A stretch of DNA of 64,000 nt, taken from assembly GCF_014646195.1 (NCBI RefSeq), contig NZ_BMMZ01000002.1, positions 1-64,000 on the forward strand, in the 5' to 3' direction. Below, one piece after another: positions 17,569-26,604 of this stretch (positions are counted from its first letter, which is position 1; each line of letters starts with the position of its first letter). Source of the stretch: Microlunatus endophyticus (GTDB taxonomy: Bacteria > Actinomycetota > Actinomycetes > Propionibacteriales > Propionibacteriaceae). Under the pieces are notes generated by a model. That model did not search any database. It was not told the origin of the DNA and saw nothing but the letters and a program-made list of their open reading frames with translations. A program made the position numbers and the translations under genes.

Positions 17569-18989
17569 CGACGACGGTGATCATCGGCGGCGGCGTCACA
17601 GGGCTGTCGGCCGCGCACCGGCTGGCGCAGCTGGCTCCGCAGGAGACGATCATCGTCTGCGAGTCGTCACCACGCCTCGGCGGCAAGCTGCGTGGTCTTG
17701 ATCTTGGTAGCCCTGCGACAGGCTCAGGGTTCGTGGTCGATGTCGGCGCCGAGTCGATGCTGGCCCGCAGGCCTGAGGGGACGGCGTTGATCAGCGAGCT
17801 CGGTCTCGATGATCAACTGACCCATCCGACCAAGGCCCGCGCGCAGGCCTACCTGGGCGGAGCCGTACGCGCACTGCCGCCCACCAACCTCGGCGTCCCT
17901 GTTGATCTTGACGCGCTGGAAGGCTACCTGAGCGCCGAAGGTCTGGCCCGGGCCCAGGCCGAGGTCGAGCTTCCCGCGCCGCCACTGGCCGGCGACGTCG
18001 GCATTGGCGAGTATGTCGCGCAGCGGTTCGGTGACGAGGTCACCGACCGGGTCCTGGAACCAATGCTCGGCGGCGTCTATGCCGGGCAGTCGCGCCGGTT
18101 GTCCTTCCAGGCCGTGCATCCGACCTTGTACGCCGCCGCCCGTGACGGCGGATCGCTGCTGCAGTCGGCGCAACGGGTCGCTGCCGCAGCCGGCCGCCGC
18201 AACGATGCCGCGACCGGTTCGGCGCCGCCGGTGTTCGCCGGCCTCGTCGGCGGCATCAACACCATGATCAGCGCGCTCGCCGATGATCTTGGACGGCGCG
18301 GCGTGGAGCTCCGGACCGGCACGACGGTCCGCGAGCTCACCCGGACTGCCTCCGGGTCGTACGAGGTGATCACCGGTCCGGTTCCCGCTCCCGTGACGAT
18401 CATCGCCGACCGGGTGCTGCTGGCCACCCCGGCCGCCCCGACCGCCCGGCTGATCTCCGGGCTGTCATCAAAGGCATCCTCAATCCTGGAAGGGATTCCC
18501 TCGGCGTCGATGGCGGTGGTCACCTTCGTGGTCGCCGATGCCGCGCTGGACGGTTCCGGCCTGCTGGTGCCGCCGGGCGAGCTGCCAACGATCAAGGCGT
18601 TCACCTACTCGTCGAACAAGTGGGCCTGGATCGCCGATCGGGCTGCGGCCGTGTACGGAGACGGTGTCGCCGTCGCGCGGGCCAGTGTCGGCCGACTGGG
18701 CGAGGAGCAGCTGCTGCAGGTCGATGATCGACAGCTGATCGACCGGACGATCGCCGAGGCGCGTCGGGTCCCTGGCTGGGAGCACGCCCGCTTGCTGGTC
18801 TCCTCGGTGCAGCGCTGGGGCGGTGGCCTGCCGCAGTATCTCGTTGATCACCGACGGTCGATGGCGCAGCTGGGTGCCGCCGTCGACGCGCTGCCGAGGG
18901 TGACGGTCGCCGGCGCCTATCTGGACGGGGTCGGCGTGCCGCCGTGTATCGCCACGGCCCACCGTGCCGTCGAGTCACTGCTCGGCTGA
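17565..18989 (+). CDS. hemY: HemY-type coproporphyrinogen III / protoporphyrinogen oxidase
   Basis: FAD-dependent oxidase of six electrons; in actinobacteria with hemQ it acts on coproporphyrinogen III (also named CgoX). The 474-residue protein starts with the dinucleotide motif [17 protein letters not shown], followed by the FAD-binding [12 protein letters not shown] and [16 protein letters not shown], and ends with the C-terminal FAD motif [21 protein letters not shown]. One oddity: between GGKLRG and VVDVGAES there is an extra [12 protein letters not shown] segment encoded partly by a known type of dispersed palindromic repeat (17711-17729). The frame is preserved, and the segment sits in a loop where the family varies, so function is probably intact. 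Coupled to hemE by ATGA. Confidence 0.94.
   Translation: MTTTVIIGGGVTGLSAAHRLAQLAPQETIIVCESSPRLGGKLRGLDLGSPATGSGFVVDVGAESMLARRPEGTALISELGLDDQLTHPTKARAQAYLGGAVRALPPTNLGVPVDLDALEGYLSAEGLARAQAEVELPAPPLAGDVGIGEYVAQRFGDEVTDRVLEPMLGGVYAGQSRRLSFQAVHPTLYAAARDGGSLLQSAQRVAAAAGRRNDAATGSAPPVFAGLVGGINTMISALADDLGRRGVELRTGTTVRELTRTASGSYEVITGPVPAPVTIIADRVLLATPAAPTARLISGLSSKASSILEGIPSASMAVVTFVVADAALDGSGLLVPPGELPTIKAFTYSSNKWAWIADRAAAVYGDGVAVARASVGRLGEEQLLQVDDRQLIDRTIAEARRVPGWEHARLLVSSVQRWGGGLPQYLVDHRRSMAQLGAAVDALPRVTVAGAYLDGVGVPPCIATAHRAVESLLG
17711..17729. repeat. dispersed palindromic (REP-like) element inside hemY
   Basis: CCCTGCGACAGGCTCAGGG closely resembles the intergenic element CCCTTCGACAGGCTCAGGG that recurs in many bacterial genomes. 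The ends CCCTG/CAGGG are complementary. Here it lies in the hemY coding region and is read in frame. I found no other copy by eye in the window. Confidence 0.6.
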
Positions 18990-19036
18990 CCTGATCCGAT
19001 TCGTGGCCGCTGATCGTCGGGGCGCAGAATGGACGC

Positions 19037-19756
19037 GTGACTGAACCGACTGAGACAGGCGGCGACCGGCCCCGCGTGAAAGCGCGAGAGATCAACGACA
19101 CTATCCGCTACACGATGTGGTCGGTGTTCCGCCGCCCCACACGGCCGGAGGGTGATCCGCAGCGGCTCGCGGCCGACGCGCTGGCCGACATCGAGAAGGC
19201 CGCCGATGGCGAGGACCTGGAGATCCGCGGCTGGTACGACGTCGCGGCCCTGCGGGCTGATGCGGATCTGCTGGTGTGGTGGCATGCTCCGTCGATCGAA
19301 GTCCTGCAGGCGGCCTATCACGCCTTCCGCCGGTCGGCGTTGGGCAGTCAGCTGGAGTCCCGCTGGTCCGAGGCGGCACTGCACCGGCCCGCCGAATTCA
19401 ACAAGGGCCATGTGCCGGCCTTCATGTCCGGTGAGGATCCGAAGCCGTACGTCTGTGTCTATCCGTTCGTCCGGTCCTACGAGTGGTACCTGCTGCCGGA
19501 GGAGGAGCGTCGCCGGATGCTCGCCGAACACGGCATGATGGCCCGCGGCTATCCCGACGTCCGCGCCAACACGGTCTCGTCCTTCGCGCTCGGCGATTAC
19601 GAGTGGATCCTTGCCTTCGAGGCCGACGAGCTCTACCGGATCGTCGACCTGATGCGCGAGCTGCGCAAGGCCGACGCCCGTCGGCACACCCGGGAGGAGA
19701 CCCCGTTCTTCACCGGCCGCCGGCGTGAGCTCGCCGAGATCGTCGCCACCTGGTGA
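19037..19756 (+). CDS. hemQ: coproheme decarboxylase (chlorite dismutase-like)
   Basis: Last enzyme of the coproporphyrin-dependent heme pathway of Gram-positives; removes two propionate carboxyls of coproheme with peroxide. The 239-residue protein has [19 protein letters not shown] at the N-terminus, a ferredoxin-like fold with LLVWWHAPS, the catalytic-Tyr strand [13 protein letters not shown] (about residues 140-152) and the heme-ligand region [30 protein letters not shown] with the proximal His. The start is GTG; the gene lies 47 bp after hemY in the same direction. The ferrochelatase (CpfC) that must act between HemY and HemQ is not in the window. Confidence 0.94.
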   Translation: MTEPTETGGDRPRVKAREINDTIRYTMWSVFRRPTRPEGDPQRLAADALADIEKAADGEDLEIRGWYDVAALRADADLLVWWHAPSIEVLQAAYHAFRRSALGSQLESRWSEAALHRPAEFNKGHVPAFMSGEDPKPYVCVYPFVRSYEWYLLPEEERRRMLAEHGMMARGYPDVRANTVSSFALGDYEWILAFEADELYRIVDLMRELRKADARRHTREETPFFTGRRRELAEIVATW

Positions 19757-19771
19757 GTCGGCGCTGACTGA

Positions 19772-20971
19772 TCAGACCGGGATCGGCGAGAACGCGAAGT
19801 AGTAGCCGCCGATCACGGCTGCCACAACTGCCCCGAGACCGAGCAGCAGCCACCTGACGACGGCCGGCCAACGCACCATCAGGATCGCGATCGGTGCCAG
19901 CGCCGGGAAGAACGACATCATCACCCGGGGCGCGGCATTGGTGACCACGCCGCCGTAGGCGAAGGCCATGACGGTGCCGGCAGCGATCAGGCCGATGATC
20001 GGCAACGGCGGCCGCAGTGCGATCGCGACGATCGCCGAGGCCATCAGCCCGACGGCGAAGATCGCCAGGATCAGGTGCAGCCGGCCGTGGACGGTGGCAG
20101 GGGATTGCCTCAGATAGTCCACCCAGTCCGCACCGTAGCTGAGCGTCGTGTGCCAGCCGTCGCGTTCGGTCAGCCGCCAGGCGTCCAGGGTGCCGGTCCG
20201 CAGCCCGATGTAGCCGATCGAGGCCAGGAATCCTAGCGGGGCAAGGAGAACAGCGATCAGGCCGCGCCACTCGCGGCGTCGGACGATCGCCTCCAGCCCG
20301 GCCAGTGCCACCGCTCCTGCGACGACGATCCCGGGTGAGCGTACGGCTCCGGCCAACGCTGCCAGCAGACCGGCCAACAGCCACTGCCGGCGAAGCGCGA
20401 ACAGCAACGCCGCTGCCGCGAAGGCGGTGAACACCGCCTCGGTGTAGGTGGTGTTCAACACGACCGAGACCGGGAAGGCCGTCCACAGGCAGCCCAGCAG
20501 CTGGGCGGAGCGGCGGTCGAGATATTGTAAGCCGACCAGCACGATGATCAACACCGCAGCTGTTGCGGCGACCAGGTTGATCACCAGCGCAGCCTGCCAG
20601 TAGAGCAGGCCCACCGACCGCAAACCGTTGACCAGCAGGGGATAGAGCGGGAAGAAGGCCGCCGTGCTCGACTGATAGCTCCCGTCGGGACGGGTCGGCA
20701 ACGGCGATTGGTAGCCCAGCACAGCGACCTTGTAATACCACTGACCGTCCCAGCGGGTCACCACATCAGAGAAGGACCGGCCGCTGATCGCCGAAGCGAC
20801 CAGCAGGCCGGCCACATTCAGCGCCCGAGCGACCAGGTGGAAGATCAACACCGGCCGCAGCAGTCGCCATCGCCCGGTAGTCCGGACGGCCTGCTGCCGG
20901 TCAGCGACGCGGACACCGACCGAACTCCCGGCGCGGGAATCGGCGGACGGGGCAGCGACCTCGGTCGTCAT
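19772..20971 (-). CDS. PIG-V-like membrane glycosyltransferase (probable mannosyltransferase)
   Basis: A 399-residue membrane protein with about 9-10 hydrophobic helices. The first outer loop has the catalytic-type motif RWDGQWYYKVAVLGY (acidic residue after the first helix), followed by STAAFFPLYPLLV, both hallmarks of the PIG-V/GPI-mannosyltransferase-2 family; bacterial members are thought to use polyprenyl-phosphate sugars to decorate outer-surface molecules. The N-terminal 30 residues are cytosolic, with basic residues. ATG start. It converges with hemQ (15 bp apart) and follows msrB in the same direction, separated by an 18-bp tandem repeat. Acceptor unknown. Confidence 0.8.
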   Translation of the reverse strand: MTTEVAAPSADSRAGSSVGVRVADRQQAVRTTGRWRLLRPVLIFHLVARALNVAGLLVASAISGRSFSDVVTRWDGQWYYKVAVLGYQSPLPTRPDGSYQSSTAAFFPLYPLLVNGLRSVGLLYWQAALVINLVAATAAVLIIVLVGLQYLDRRSAQLLGCLWTAFPVSVVLNTTYTEAVFTAFAAAALLFALRRQWLLAGLLAALAGAVRSPGIVVAGAVALAGLEAIVRRREWRGLIAVLLAPLGFLASIGYIGLRTGTLDAWRLTERDGWHTTLSYGADWVDYLRQSPATVHGRLHLILAIFAVGLMASAIVAIALRPPLPIIGLIAAGTVMAFAYGGVVTNAAPRVMMSFFPALAPIAILMVRWPAVVRWLLLGLGAVVAAVIGGYYFAFSPIPV

Positions 20972-20985
20972 CGCCGATCCCGGGC

Positions 20986-21038
20986 GCCGGTTGTTGTTGT
21001 CAGGCCGGTTGTTGCTGTCGGGCCGTTTCTTGTGTCAG
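20986..21038. repeat. three 17-18-bp tandem units between msrB and the mannosyltransferase gene
   Basis: Units GCCGGTTGTTGTTGTCAG, GCCGGTTGTTGCTGTCGG and GCCGTTTCTTGTGTCAG follow one another; the last includes the msrB stop codon. Looks like slippage duplication of the msrB tail. No other function visible. Confidence 0.6.
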
Positions 21039-21502
21039 GCCTTCTCGGCCGGTTCCAGCGTCAGGCTGATCGAGTTGATGCAGTAGCGCAGGTCGGTCGG
21101 GGTGGGGTAGCCCTCACCCTCGAACACGTGTCCGAGGTGCGAATCGCAGGCGCCGCAGCGGACCTCGACCCGCCGCATCCCCAACGAATCGTCGGTGATG
21201 TAGCGCACCCGGTCCTCGGCCAGCGGTGCGAAGAACGACGGCCACCCGCAGTGGCTCTCGAATTTCTCGTCACTGCGGAAGAGCTCGGTACCGCAGGCCC
21301 GGCATCGGTAGACGCCCTCGATCTTGGTGTCGGTGTATTCACCGGTGAACGGCCGTTCGGTGCCGGCCTGCCGCAGCACCCGGAATTCGGCCGGGCTGAG
21401 CAGCTTGCGCCATTCCTCTTCGGACTTGACGGTCTTGCCGACACTGGCGGCAGGGCTCCCAGCCTGATGAACAGCCGGATTGGTGTTCTGCTCGGTGGTC
21501 AT
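21035..21502 (-). CDS. msrB: peptide-methionine (R)-S-oxide reductase
   Basis: Repairs the R form of methionine sulfoxide in proteins, using thioredoxin. The 155-residue protein has two zinc-binding CxxC pairs (YRCRACGTELF and EVRCGACDSHLGHVF), the FESHCGWPSFF motif and the catalytic Cys in LRYCINSISL near the C-terminus. ATG at 21502 follows GGAGGA. No MsrA domain is fused or adjacent. It is divergent from the LigD-polymerase gene across about 100 bp. Confidence 0.95.
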   Translation of the reverse strand: MTTEQNTNPAVHQAGSPAASVGKTVKSEEEWRKLLSPAEFRVLRQAGTERPFTGEYTDTKIEGVYRCRACGTELFRSDEKFESHCGWPSFFAPLAEDRVRYITDDSLGMRRVEVRCGACDSHLGHVFEGEGYPTPTDLRYCINSISLTLEPAEKA

Positions 21503-21606
21503 GATGATTCCTCCTTCGCGGACGCTTGATACGTCCACGGCGTTCAACACAATCGCCCGCGGGTTCGTTCCAGCGGCGGCCCTGCGGTTGACACTAGCCT
21601 AGGGTC

Positions 21607-22686
21607 ATGGCCAAGACTCCCGCCGCCGTCGTGGTCGCCGGTGATCGTGAGGTCCGCGTCTCGAGTCCGGACCGGGTGATTTACGAGGCCACGGACCGCA
21701 CGCCGCAGCTCAGCAAACTTCAGGTGTGCCAATTCTTCGCGACCGTCGGCGAGGCGCTGATGACGGCGATCGGAGACCGGCCGACGGCGATGGAACGCTG
21801 GCCGGATGGCTGGCGGCAGGGCATGCGGCTGGCCACCGGCCCGCAGGACCGGGAGGGTGACGGCTTCTACCAGAAGCGGCTCCCCAGGGGGGCGCCGGAC
21901 TTCGTCGAGACCGTCAACGTCACGTTTCCCAGTGGCCGGACCGCCGACGAGCTGTGCCCGTCCGAGCCGGCCGCACTGGTCTGGGCCGCGCAGATGGGCG
22001 CGTTGACCTTCCATCCCTGGCCGGTACGCCGTCCGGACGTCGACCATCCCGACGAACTGCGGATCGATCTCGATCCGCAGCCGGGCACTGGATTCGCCGA
22101 CGCCCAGCGGGTCGCCGACCTGGCCCGCGAGCTGCTGGTCGAACTCGGGCTGAAGGGCTATCCGAAGACCAGCGGCAATCGCGGCATCCATATCTACGTC
22201 AGGATCCGGCCTTCATTCAGCTTCGAGGACCTGCGGCATGCCGCGATCGGCTTCGGTCGGGAACTGGAGCGGCGTGACGACGGCGTCACCACGGCCTGGT
22301 GGAAGGAGGAGCGCGGCGAGCGGATCTTCATCGATTTCAACCAGAACAACCGGGACCGTACGATCGCCAGCGCCTGGAGCCTGCGGGCCCGGCCCGGTGG
22401 GCCCGTCAGCACGCCGATGACCTGGCAGCAGCTGGCCGAGGTCACCGATCCACGCGACTTCAACCTGACCACGATCCCGGACTATCTCGCCGACGGTGAT
22501 CCGTGGGCCGATATGGTCGACCAGGCCTACGACCTGGAGCCGCTGCTGCAGCTGTGGGAGACGCTGCCCGGCAGTGAGCTGAACTTCCCGCCGGACTACC
22601 CGAAGATGCCGGGCGAGCCGCCGCGGGTCCAGCCCAGCAAGAAGGTCGCCGCCCACTGGGACGAATCCGGCAACCGCCTCGCATGA
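21607..22686 (+). CDS. stand-alone LigD-type polymerase/primase domain
   Basis: Archaeo-eukaryotic-primase-fold polymerase of the NHEJ system; the family fills gaps, preferring ribonucleotides, at broken DNA ends. The 359-residue protein shows VSSPDRVIYE at the N-terminus, WPDGW, FYQKRLPRGAP, the metal-binding DLDPQPGTGF (about residue 158), SGNRGIHIYVRI and FIDFNQNNRDRTIASAWSLRARPGGPVSTPMTW. There is no ligase or nuclease domain, and neither ligD ligase nor ku is in the window. No Shine-Dalgarno is obvious; TAGCCT 6 nt upstream suggests a leaderless mRNA. The stop overlaps (ATGA) the start of an MFS transporter gene, an unusual partner. Confidence 0.9.
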   Translation: MAKTPAAVVVAGDREVRVSSPDRVIYEATDRTPQLSKLQVCQFFATVGEALMTAIGDRPTAMERWPDGWRQGMRLATGPQDREGDGFYQKRLPRGAPDFVETVNVTFPSGRTADELCPSEPAALVWAAQMGALTFHPWPVRRPDVDHPDELRIDLDPQPGTGFADAQRVADLARELLVELGLKGYPKTSGNRGIHIYVRIRPSFSFEDLRHAAIGFGRELERRDDGVTTAWWKEERGERIFIDFNQNNRDRTIASAWSLRARPGGPVSTPMTWQQLAEVTDPRDFNLTTIPDYLADGDPWADMVDQAYDLEPLLQLWETLPGSELNFPPDYPKMPGEPPRVQPSKKVAAHWDESGNRLA

Positions 22687-24347
22687 CCTCGGCACACCAG
22701 CTCTCCGGCGCTTCGGCCGGCGTAGACGCCAGCACTGCCCGTCGTCCCTGGTTCGGATTGATCATCATCGTGCTCGCGCAGCTGCAGATGGTCCTCAACG
22801 TCAGCGCGCTCCCGGTGTCCCTTGGCCCGATCTCCGCCGACCTGCACGCGCCGGCGACCGCCGCGGCCACTGCGCTGCTGTTGTATTCGCTGTGCGTTGC
22901 CGCATTCGTCATGGTCGGCGCGAAGATCGGCAAGATCGCCGGTGAGCGGCTGGTCTTCCGAGTGAGTGCGGTGGTGCACCTGGCGTCGATGGTGCTGATG
23001 GCGATCAGCACCGACGTGGCCATGATGAATCTCGCGCAGATCATCGCCGGTCTCTCCGCAGCCGCGTTCGTCCCGACCCTGGTGGTGTTGATCACCGCGA
23101 ATTATCACGGCCGGCAACAGGCGACGGCACTCGGGGTGCTGGCGGGGATGCCCGCAGCGGGGAGTGCGATCGCCTTCGTCCTGGCCGGTTTCCTGGCGAC
23201 GGCGTTCAGCTGGCGTTACTCGTACTGGCTGATCGGGCTGCTCGGTGTCGTCGTTGTGGTGCTGAGTCTGCGGCTGGCGCCGGTCCGCCGGCAACCGGGC
23301 ATCAGGATCGACCTGGTCGGGGTGCTGCTGTCGGCCGCCGCGATCGCATTCATCCTGTACGGCTTCAACAACCTGCAGACCTGGGGACTGCTGGCTGCCC
23401 GGGACGCGGCGCCGTTCTCGGTGCTGGGAGTGTCGCCGGCGCCGATCATGGTCGCCCTGGGTGTGGTCCTCGGCCAGGCGTTCCTCGCCTGGTCCAGCCG
23501 GCGGGTCGGCGCGGGCCGGCAGCCGCTGCTGTCGGCGGAGGTGATGGACAGCCGGGAGGAGCGGAGCGCGGTGATCGCCTTCCTGGTCGCCGGCAGTCTC
23601 AGTCTCGCGGTCGGTTTCCTGATCCCGCTCTACGTGCAGTTCACCCAGGGCCGGACGCCGTTGGCTTCCGCCGTCGCGATCCTGCCGTACGCGGCTGCCG
23701 TCGCCGGATCCGGCGTTGTGTCGGTCCGGCTGTACGGACGTTTTCCGCCGCGCCGTCTCGGAGTCGCCTCCTTCATCCTGATCGCCGTCGGCCTGGTGGT
23801 GGTCGCCTTCACCGTCGGCAGCGCCTGGAGCACATTTTCGGTCATCCTCGGCCTGCTGCTGGTCGGCGTCGGCGAAGGGACACTGCTCACCCTGCTCTTC
23901 AATGTGCTGGTATCCGCATCGCCGAAGCACCTCGCCGGCGATATCGGCGCGCTGCGTGGCGTGGTGAACAATGTCTCCAATGCGCTGGGAGCAGCCTTCT
24001 CGAGTGTGGTGGCGGTCGGCCTGCTGGGAGTGTTCCTGGCCGTCGGCTACAGCAGTTCGGACCTGCCGCAGGCCCTGCACCTGCCAGGGGCCGGCAGGGA
24101 GGTCGACTTCGTCACCGGCAGCGAACTGCGCCGGGAACTCGGCGCGCACTCGGCGACGCCGCAGCAGATCGACCAGGTGCTGGCGATCAACCAGCAGGCA
24201 GGTCTGCGGACTCTGCGGGCCTCGTTCCTGATCGTCGGCGCGCTCTCGTTGCTGGCGATCTTCCCCGCGTCCAAGCTGCCGGGCTACACGGCCGGCGAGC
24301 TGTCGGCCGAGGAGATCCTGACCGAGGAGCCTGCCAGGGAAGGTTGA
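22683..24347 (+). CDS. MFS multidrug-type exporter (DHA2-like, 14 helices)
   Basis: Proton-driven exporter, 554 residues, with about 14 hydrophobic segments. The second-helix region lacks a fully canonical D-x-x-x-R-x-G-R loop (GAKIGKIAGERLVFR is the counterpart). Motif C-like LGVLAGMPAAGSAIAFVLAGFLATAFSWRYSYWLI is clear, as expected for drug:H+ antiporters. A long loop near the C-terminus (about residues 455-510) is extracytoplasmic or cytosolic and charged. It is translationally coupled to the LigD-polymerase gene, but no functional link is obvious. Substrate unknown. Confidence 0.87.
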   Translation: MTSAHQLSGASAGVDASTARRPWFGLIIIVLAQLQMVLNVSALPVSLGPISADLHAPATAAATALLLYSLCVAAFVMVGAKIGKIAGERLVFRVSAVVHLASMVLMAISTDVAMMNLAQIIAGLSAAAFVPTLVVLITANYHGRQQATALGVLAGMPAAGSAIAFVLAGFLATAFSWRYSYWLIGLLGVVVVVLSLRLAPVRRQPGIRIDLVGVLLSAAAIAFILYGFNNLQTWGLLAARDAAPFSVLGVSPAPIMVALGVVLGQAFLAWSSRRVGAGRQPLLSAEVMDSREERSAVIAFLVAGSLSLAVGFLIPLYVQFTQGRTPLASAVAILPYAAAVAGSGVVSVRLYGRFPPRRLGVASFILIAVGLVVVAFTVGSAWSTFSVILGLLLVGVGEGTLLTLLFNVLVSASPKHLAGDIGALRGVVNNVSNALGAAFSSVVAVGLLGVFLAVGYSSSDLPQALHLPGAGREVDFVTGSELRRELGAHSATPQQIDQVLAINQQAGLRTLRASFLIVGALSLLAIFPASKLPGYTAGELSAEEILTEEPAREG

Positions 24348-24372
24348 TCACCCCGGAACCTCCGGGGCGCGG

Positions 24373-25125
24373 TCAGGTCCGCAGATAGCGGAGCAGGAGT
24401 GCGTTGTCGTCGGCCAGGATCGCATGCTCGAGCCGGAACCGGTCCTCGTCGATCCGGGGGCCGACGGTCGTCCGATGTGCCGCACCGGCGATCACCAGCG
24501 GCGACAGGGTCAGGCAGAGGTCGTCGACCAGCCCGGCCTGGTGCAGCTGGGCATTGAGGTGCGGTCCGCCCTCGCACAGCACCCGCCGCAGCCCTCGACG
24601 GGCCAGTTCGGCGATCACCAGCTCCACCGGCACCTGGTCCGGGTCGTCGAATTCGACCACCTCGACGCCCTCGCAGAAGTCGGGGCGTCCGGCCCGGGAC
24701 CTCCGGCTGGTCAGCACGAGCACCGGGCCGCATTCCTCGTCCGGCACCAGCCGCGCAGGCAGGTTGCCGCTGGCCGAGACGATCGCCAGGGTTGGGTACG
24801 GCGACAGTCCGAGCCGCGCCCGCTGCTCGCGTTGGGCGTCCTGCAGATCGACGGCCCGATACTGCTCGGCCCGGGCGGTCCCGGCACCGACGAGCACGAC
24901 GTCGGCGTGGGTGCGCAGCTGGGCGAAGACAGCCCGGTCACTGGCGGTGTTGATCGTTGCGGACCGACCGTCACGGCCCTGGACGGCGCCGTCCAGGGTG
25001 CTGACGAAATTCGTCCGCACCCAGGCCCGGTCGCCGGGGTCGGGGTGGGCGTACCGGTCGGCCAACTCCGATTCGGCGAGGACGCCGTCGCGGCCGCCCG
25101 TGGTCAGCTGGCGATAGATCGACAC
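24373..25125 (-). CDS. RibD C-terminal-domain reductase (pyrimidine/dihydrofolate reductase fold)
   Basis: NADPH-dependent reductase fold as in RibD's second domain. The 250-residue protein has RTNFVSTLDGAVQGRDGRSATIN, DVVLVGAGTARAEQYRAV, LAIVSASGNLP, and the C-terminal RVLCEGGPHLNAQLHQAGLVDDLCLTLSPLVIAG, all standard for the family. No deaminase domain is attached and no riboflavin genes are near; stand-alone copies in actinobacteria are common and often of unknown substrate. The start is GTG. It converges with the MFS gene. Confidence 0.86.
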   Translation of the reverse strand: MSIYRQLTTGGRDGVLAESELADRYAHPDPGDRAWVRTNFVSTLDGAVQGRDGRSATINTASDRAVFAQLRTHADVVLVGAGTARAEQYRAVDLQDAQREQRARLGLSPYPTLAIVSASGNLPARLVPDEECGPVLVLTSRRSRAGRPDFCEGVEVVEFDDPDQVPVELVIAELARRGLRRVLCEGGPHLNAQLHQAGLVDDLCLTLSPLVIAGAAHRTTVGPRIDEDRFRLEHAILADDNALLLRYLRT

Positions 25126-25166
25126 CCGGTGACCCTACCCGGCCGTGGCGGTCCGGGAGCGATCGA

Positions 25167-25961
25167 TCAGGCGCTGACCGCCGTCAGATGGCGTACCGGC
25201 TGTTGCTCGGTGAGCAGCGGCTCAAGATCAACAAGGTCCATCGCGGACACCACGTAGCGGCTGATGATCGACTCGACCAGCTCCGGTTCGGCGCCCAGCG
25301 GCGCGGACACCGCCAGCGCGCCCGCCTCGGCGGCGAGCTGGGCCTGCTCACGGAAATCGTCGGTCGGGCCGAGATACCAGCTGCCCACCGCGACGTGCCG
25401 TCTGCCTTGTGCCAGCAGGGATCGTACGGCCTCGGCTGCGGACGGACCATGATCACCGCCGAAGGCGATCACGGTCGGCAGCTTGTGATGGGTCGACCAC
25501 AACCGGGCCCGTCGGGCGATGATCGCGTGGCTGCGCGGATCGTGGTGACCATCGGCCAGGAAGACCAGGCCGTCAAGATCATCGACACGGCGCCGGCGCA
25601 GCTCGTCGCGCAGCCGGCGGTCGACCACGCCCAGCAGCCGGGGGTCCGGTCCGACCGGCTGGGAGGCGACCACCTGGAGGCCGGGATGTGCCGCCCGGAT
25701 CGCGGTCAGCAGCTGAGCCAGGTCCTCGCTGCTGCTGAAGGCGTCGGACAGACTCAGCGGGGTCAGCACCACCTCGGTGACGCCGTGCTCGACCAGCTTG
25801 TTGATCATCTGCAGCGCGGTCGGCGGGTTGTCGGTGAAGGCCACCTGCACGTCGAGGCCGGGACGGAGCTCGCGGACCTGGCCGCACAGGGTCTGGCAGA
25901 TCTGGGCCACCCGCGGGTCGCGGCCGCCCTGGCCGAGGAGGATGAGAGACGGTGCAGTCAT
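25167..25961 (-). CDS. CbiX/SirB-like sirohydrochlorin chelatase
   Basis: Expected to insert iron into sirohydrochlorin to make siroheme, the cofactor of the sulfite reductase encoded in the same operon. The 264-residue protein has two CbiX-type halves. The first begins SLILLGQGGRDPRVAQIC, where the family normally has G-H-G: the usual metal-binding His is Gln here. The second half begins GLVFLADGHHDPRSHAII and keeps its His residues. HPGLQVVASQPVGPDPRLL and FGGDHGPSAAEAVRSLL are other landmarks. It follows cysC by 22 bp. Position makes ferrochelatase the best guess; cobalt cannot be excluded. Confidence 0.83.
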   Translation of the reverse strand: MTAPSLILLGQGGRDPRVAQICQTLCGQVRELRPGLDVQVAFTDNPPTALQMINKLVEHGVTEVVLTPLSLSDAFSSSEDLAQLLTAIRAAHPGLQVVASQPVGPDPRLLGVVDRRLRDELRRRRVDDLDGLVFLADGHHDPRSHAIIARRARLWSTHHKLPTVIAFGGDHGPSAAEAVRSLLAQGRRHVAVGSWYLGPTDDFREQAQLAAEAGALAVSAPLGAEPELVESIISRYVVSAMDLVDLEPLLTEQQPVRHLTAVSA

Positions 25962-25983
25962 CGTGCGTCCTTTCGTGCGGTGC

Positions 25984-26604
25984 TCATGCCGGGTCCTGTG
26001 CGGCGGTCGGGCCGCCCAGCAGTTCGGCGGTCAACGCCAGGGTCTGGGCCACGGAGTCGTCCAGTGGAACCGCTGCGGTGTCGATCACCAGCTCGGCGGT
26101 GGTGGGTTTCTCGTACGGGTCGTCGATCCCGGTCATCCCGCTGATCTCCCCGCGGCGGGCCTTGGCGTACAGCCCCTTGACGTCGCGCTGTTCGGTCACC
26201 TCGAGCGCGGTCGAGACGAAGATCTCGGCGTACGGGACGTTGTGCTCGGCGTGGTCCTTGCGGACCGCATCCCGGGCCTGGGCATACGGCGCGATCACCG
26301 GCACCAGGACGACAACACCGTGGCTGGCCAGCAGCCGGGCGACGAAGCCGATCCTAGTGACGTTGGTGTTGCGGTCCTCGCGGCTGAATCCCAGTCCTTG
26401 CGACAGATACGGCCGGACATCGTCACCGTCCAGCACGTGGACGTCCAAACCGTTGGCCCGCAGCTTGTCGGCGAGTGCGTGGGCGATGGTCGACTTGCCT
26501 GACGACGGCAGGCCGGTGAACCACAACGTGGCTCCCGAGACCGTGTCCGCGATCGGATTGGACGGCCGGGACAGCCCGGTGGACAGGATCGGTTCTGGGT
26601 TCAC
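25984..26604 (-). CDS. cysC: adenylyl-sulfate (APS) kinase
   Basis: Phosphorylates APS to PAPS with ATP. The 206-residue protein has the P-loop GLPSSGKSTIA (about residues 31-41), VLDGDDVRPYLSQGLGFSREDRNTNVTRIGFVARLLA, and EIFVSTALEVTEQRDVKGLYAKARRGEISGMTGIDDPYE, all standard. GTG at 26604 shares GTGA with the cysH stop and is preferred over an ATG five codons upstream, which would overlap by 19 nt. The operon has no ATP-sulfurylase (cysDN or sat), so APS must be made by an enzyme encoded elsewhere. It sits beside a reductase of the APS type, for which PAPS is not required; the PAPS may serve sulfotransferases. Confidence 0.93.
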   Translation of the reverse strand: MNPEPILSTGLSRPSNPIADTVSGATLWFTGLPSSGKSTIAHALADKLRANGLDVHVLDGDDVRPYLSQGLGFSREDRNTNVTRIGFVARLLASHGVVVLVPVIAPYAQARDAVRKDHAEHNVPYAEIFVSTALEVTEQRDVKGLYAKARRGEISGMTGIDDPYEKPTTAELVIDTAAVPLDDSVAQTLALTAELLGGPTAAQDPA

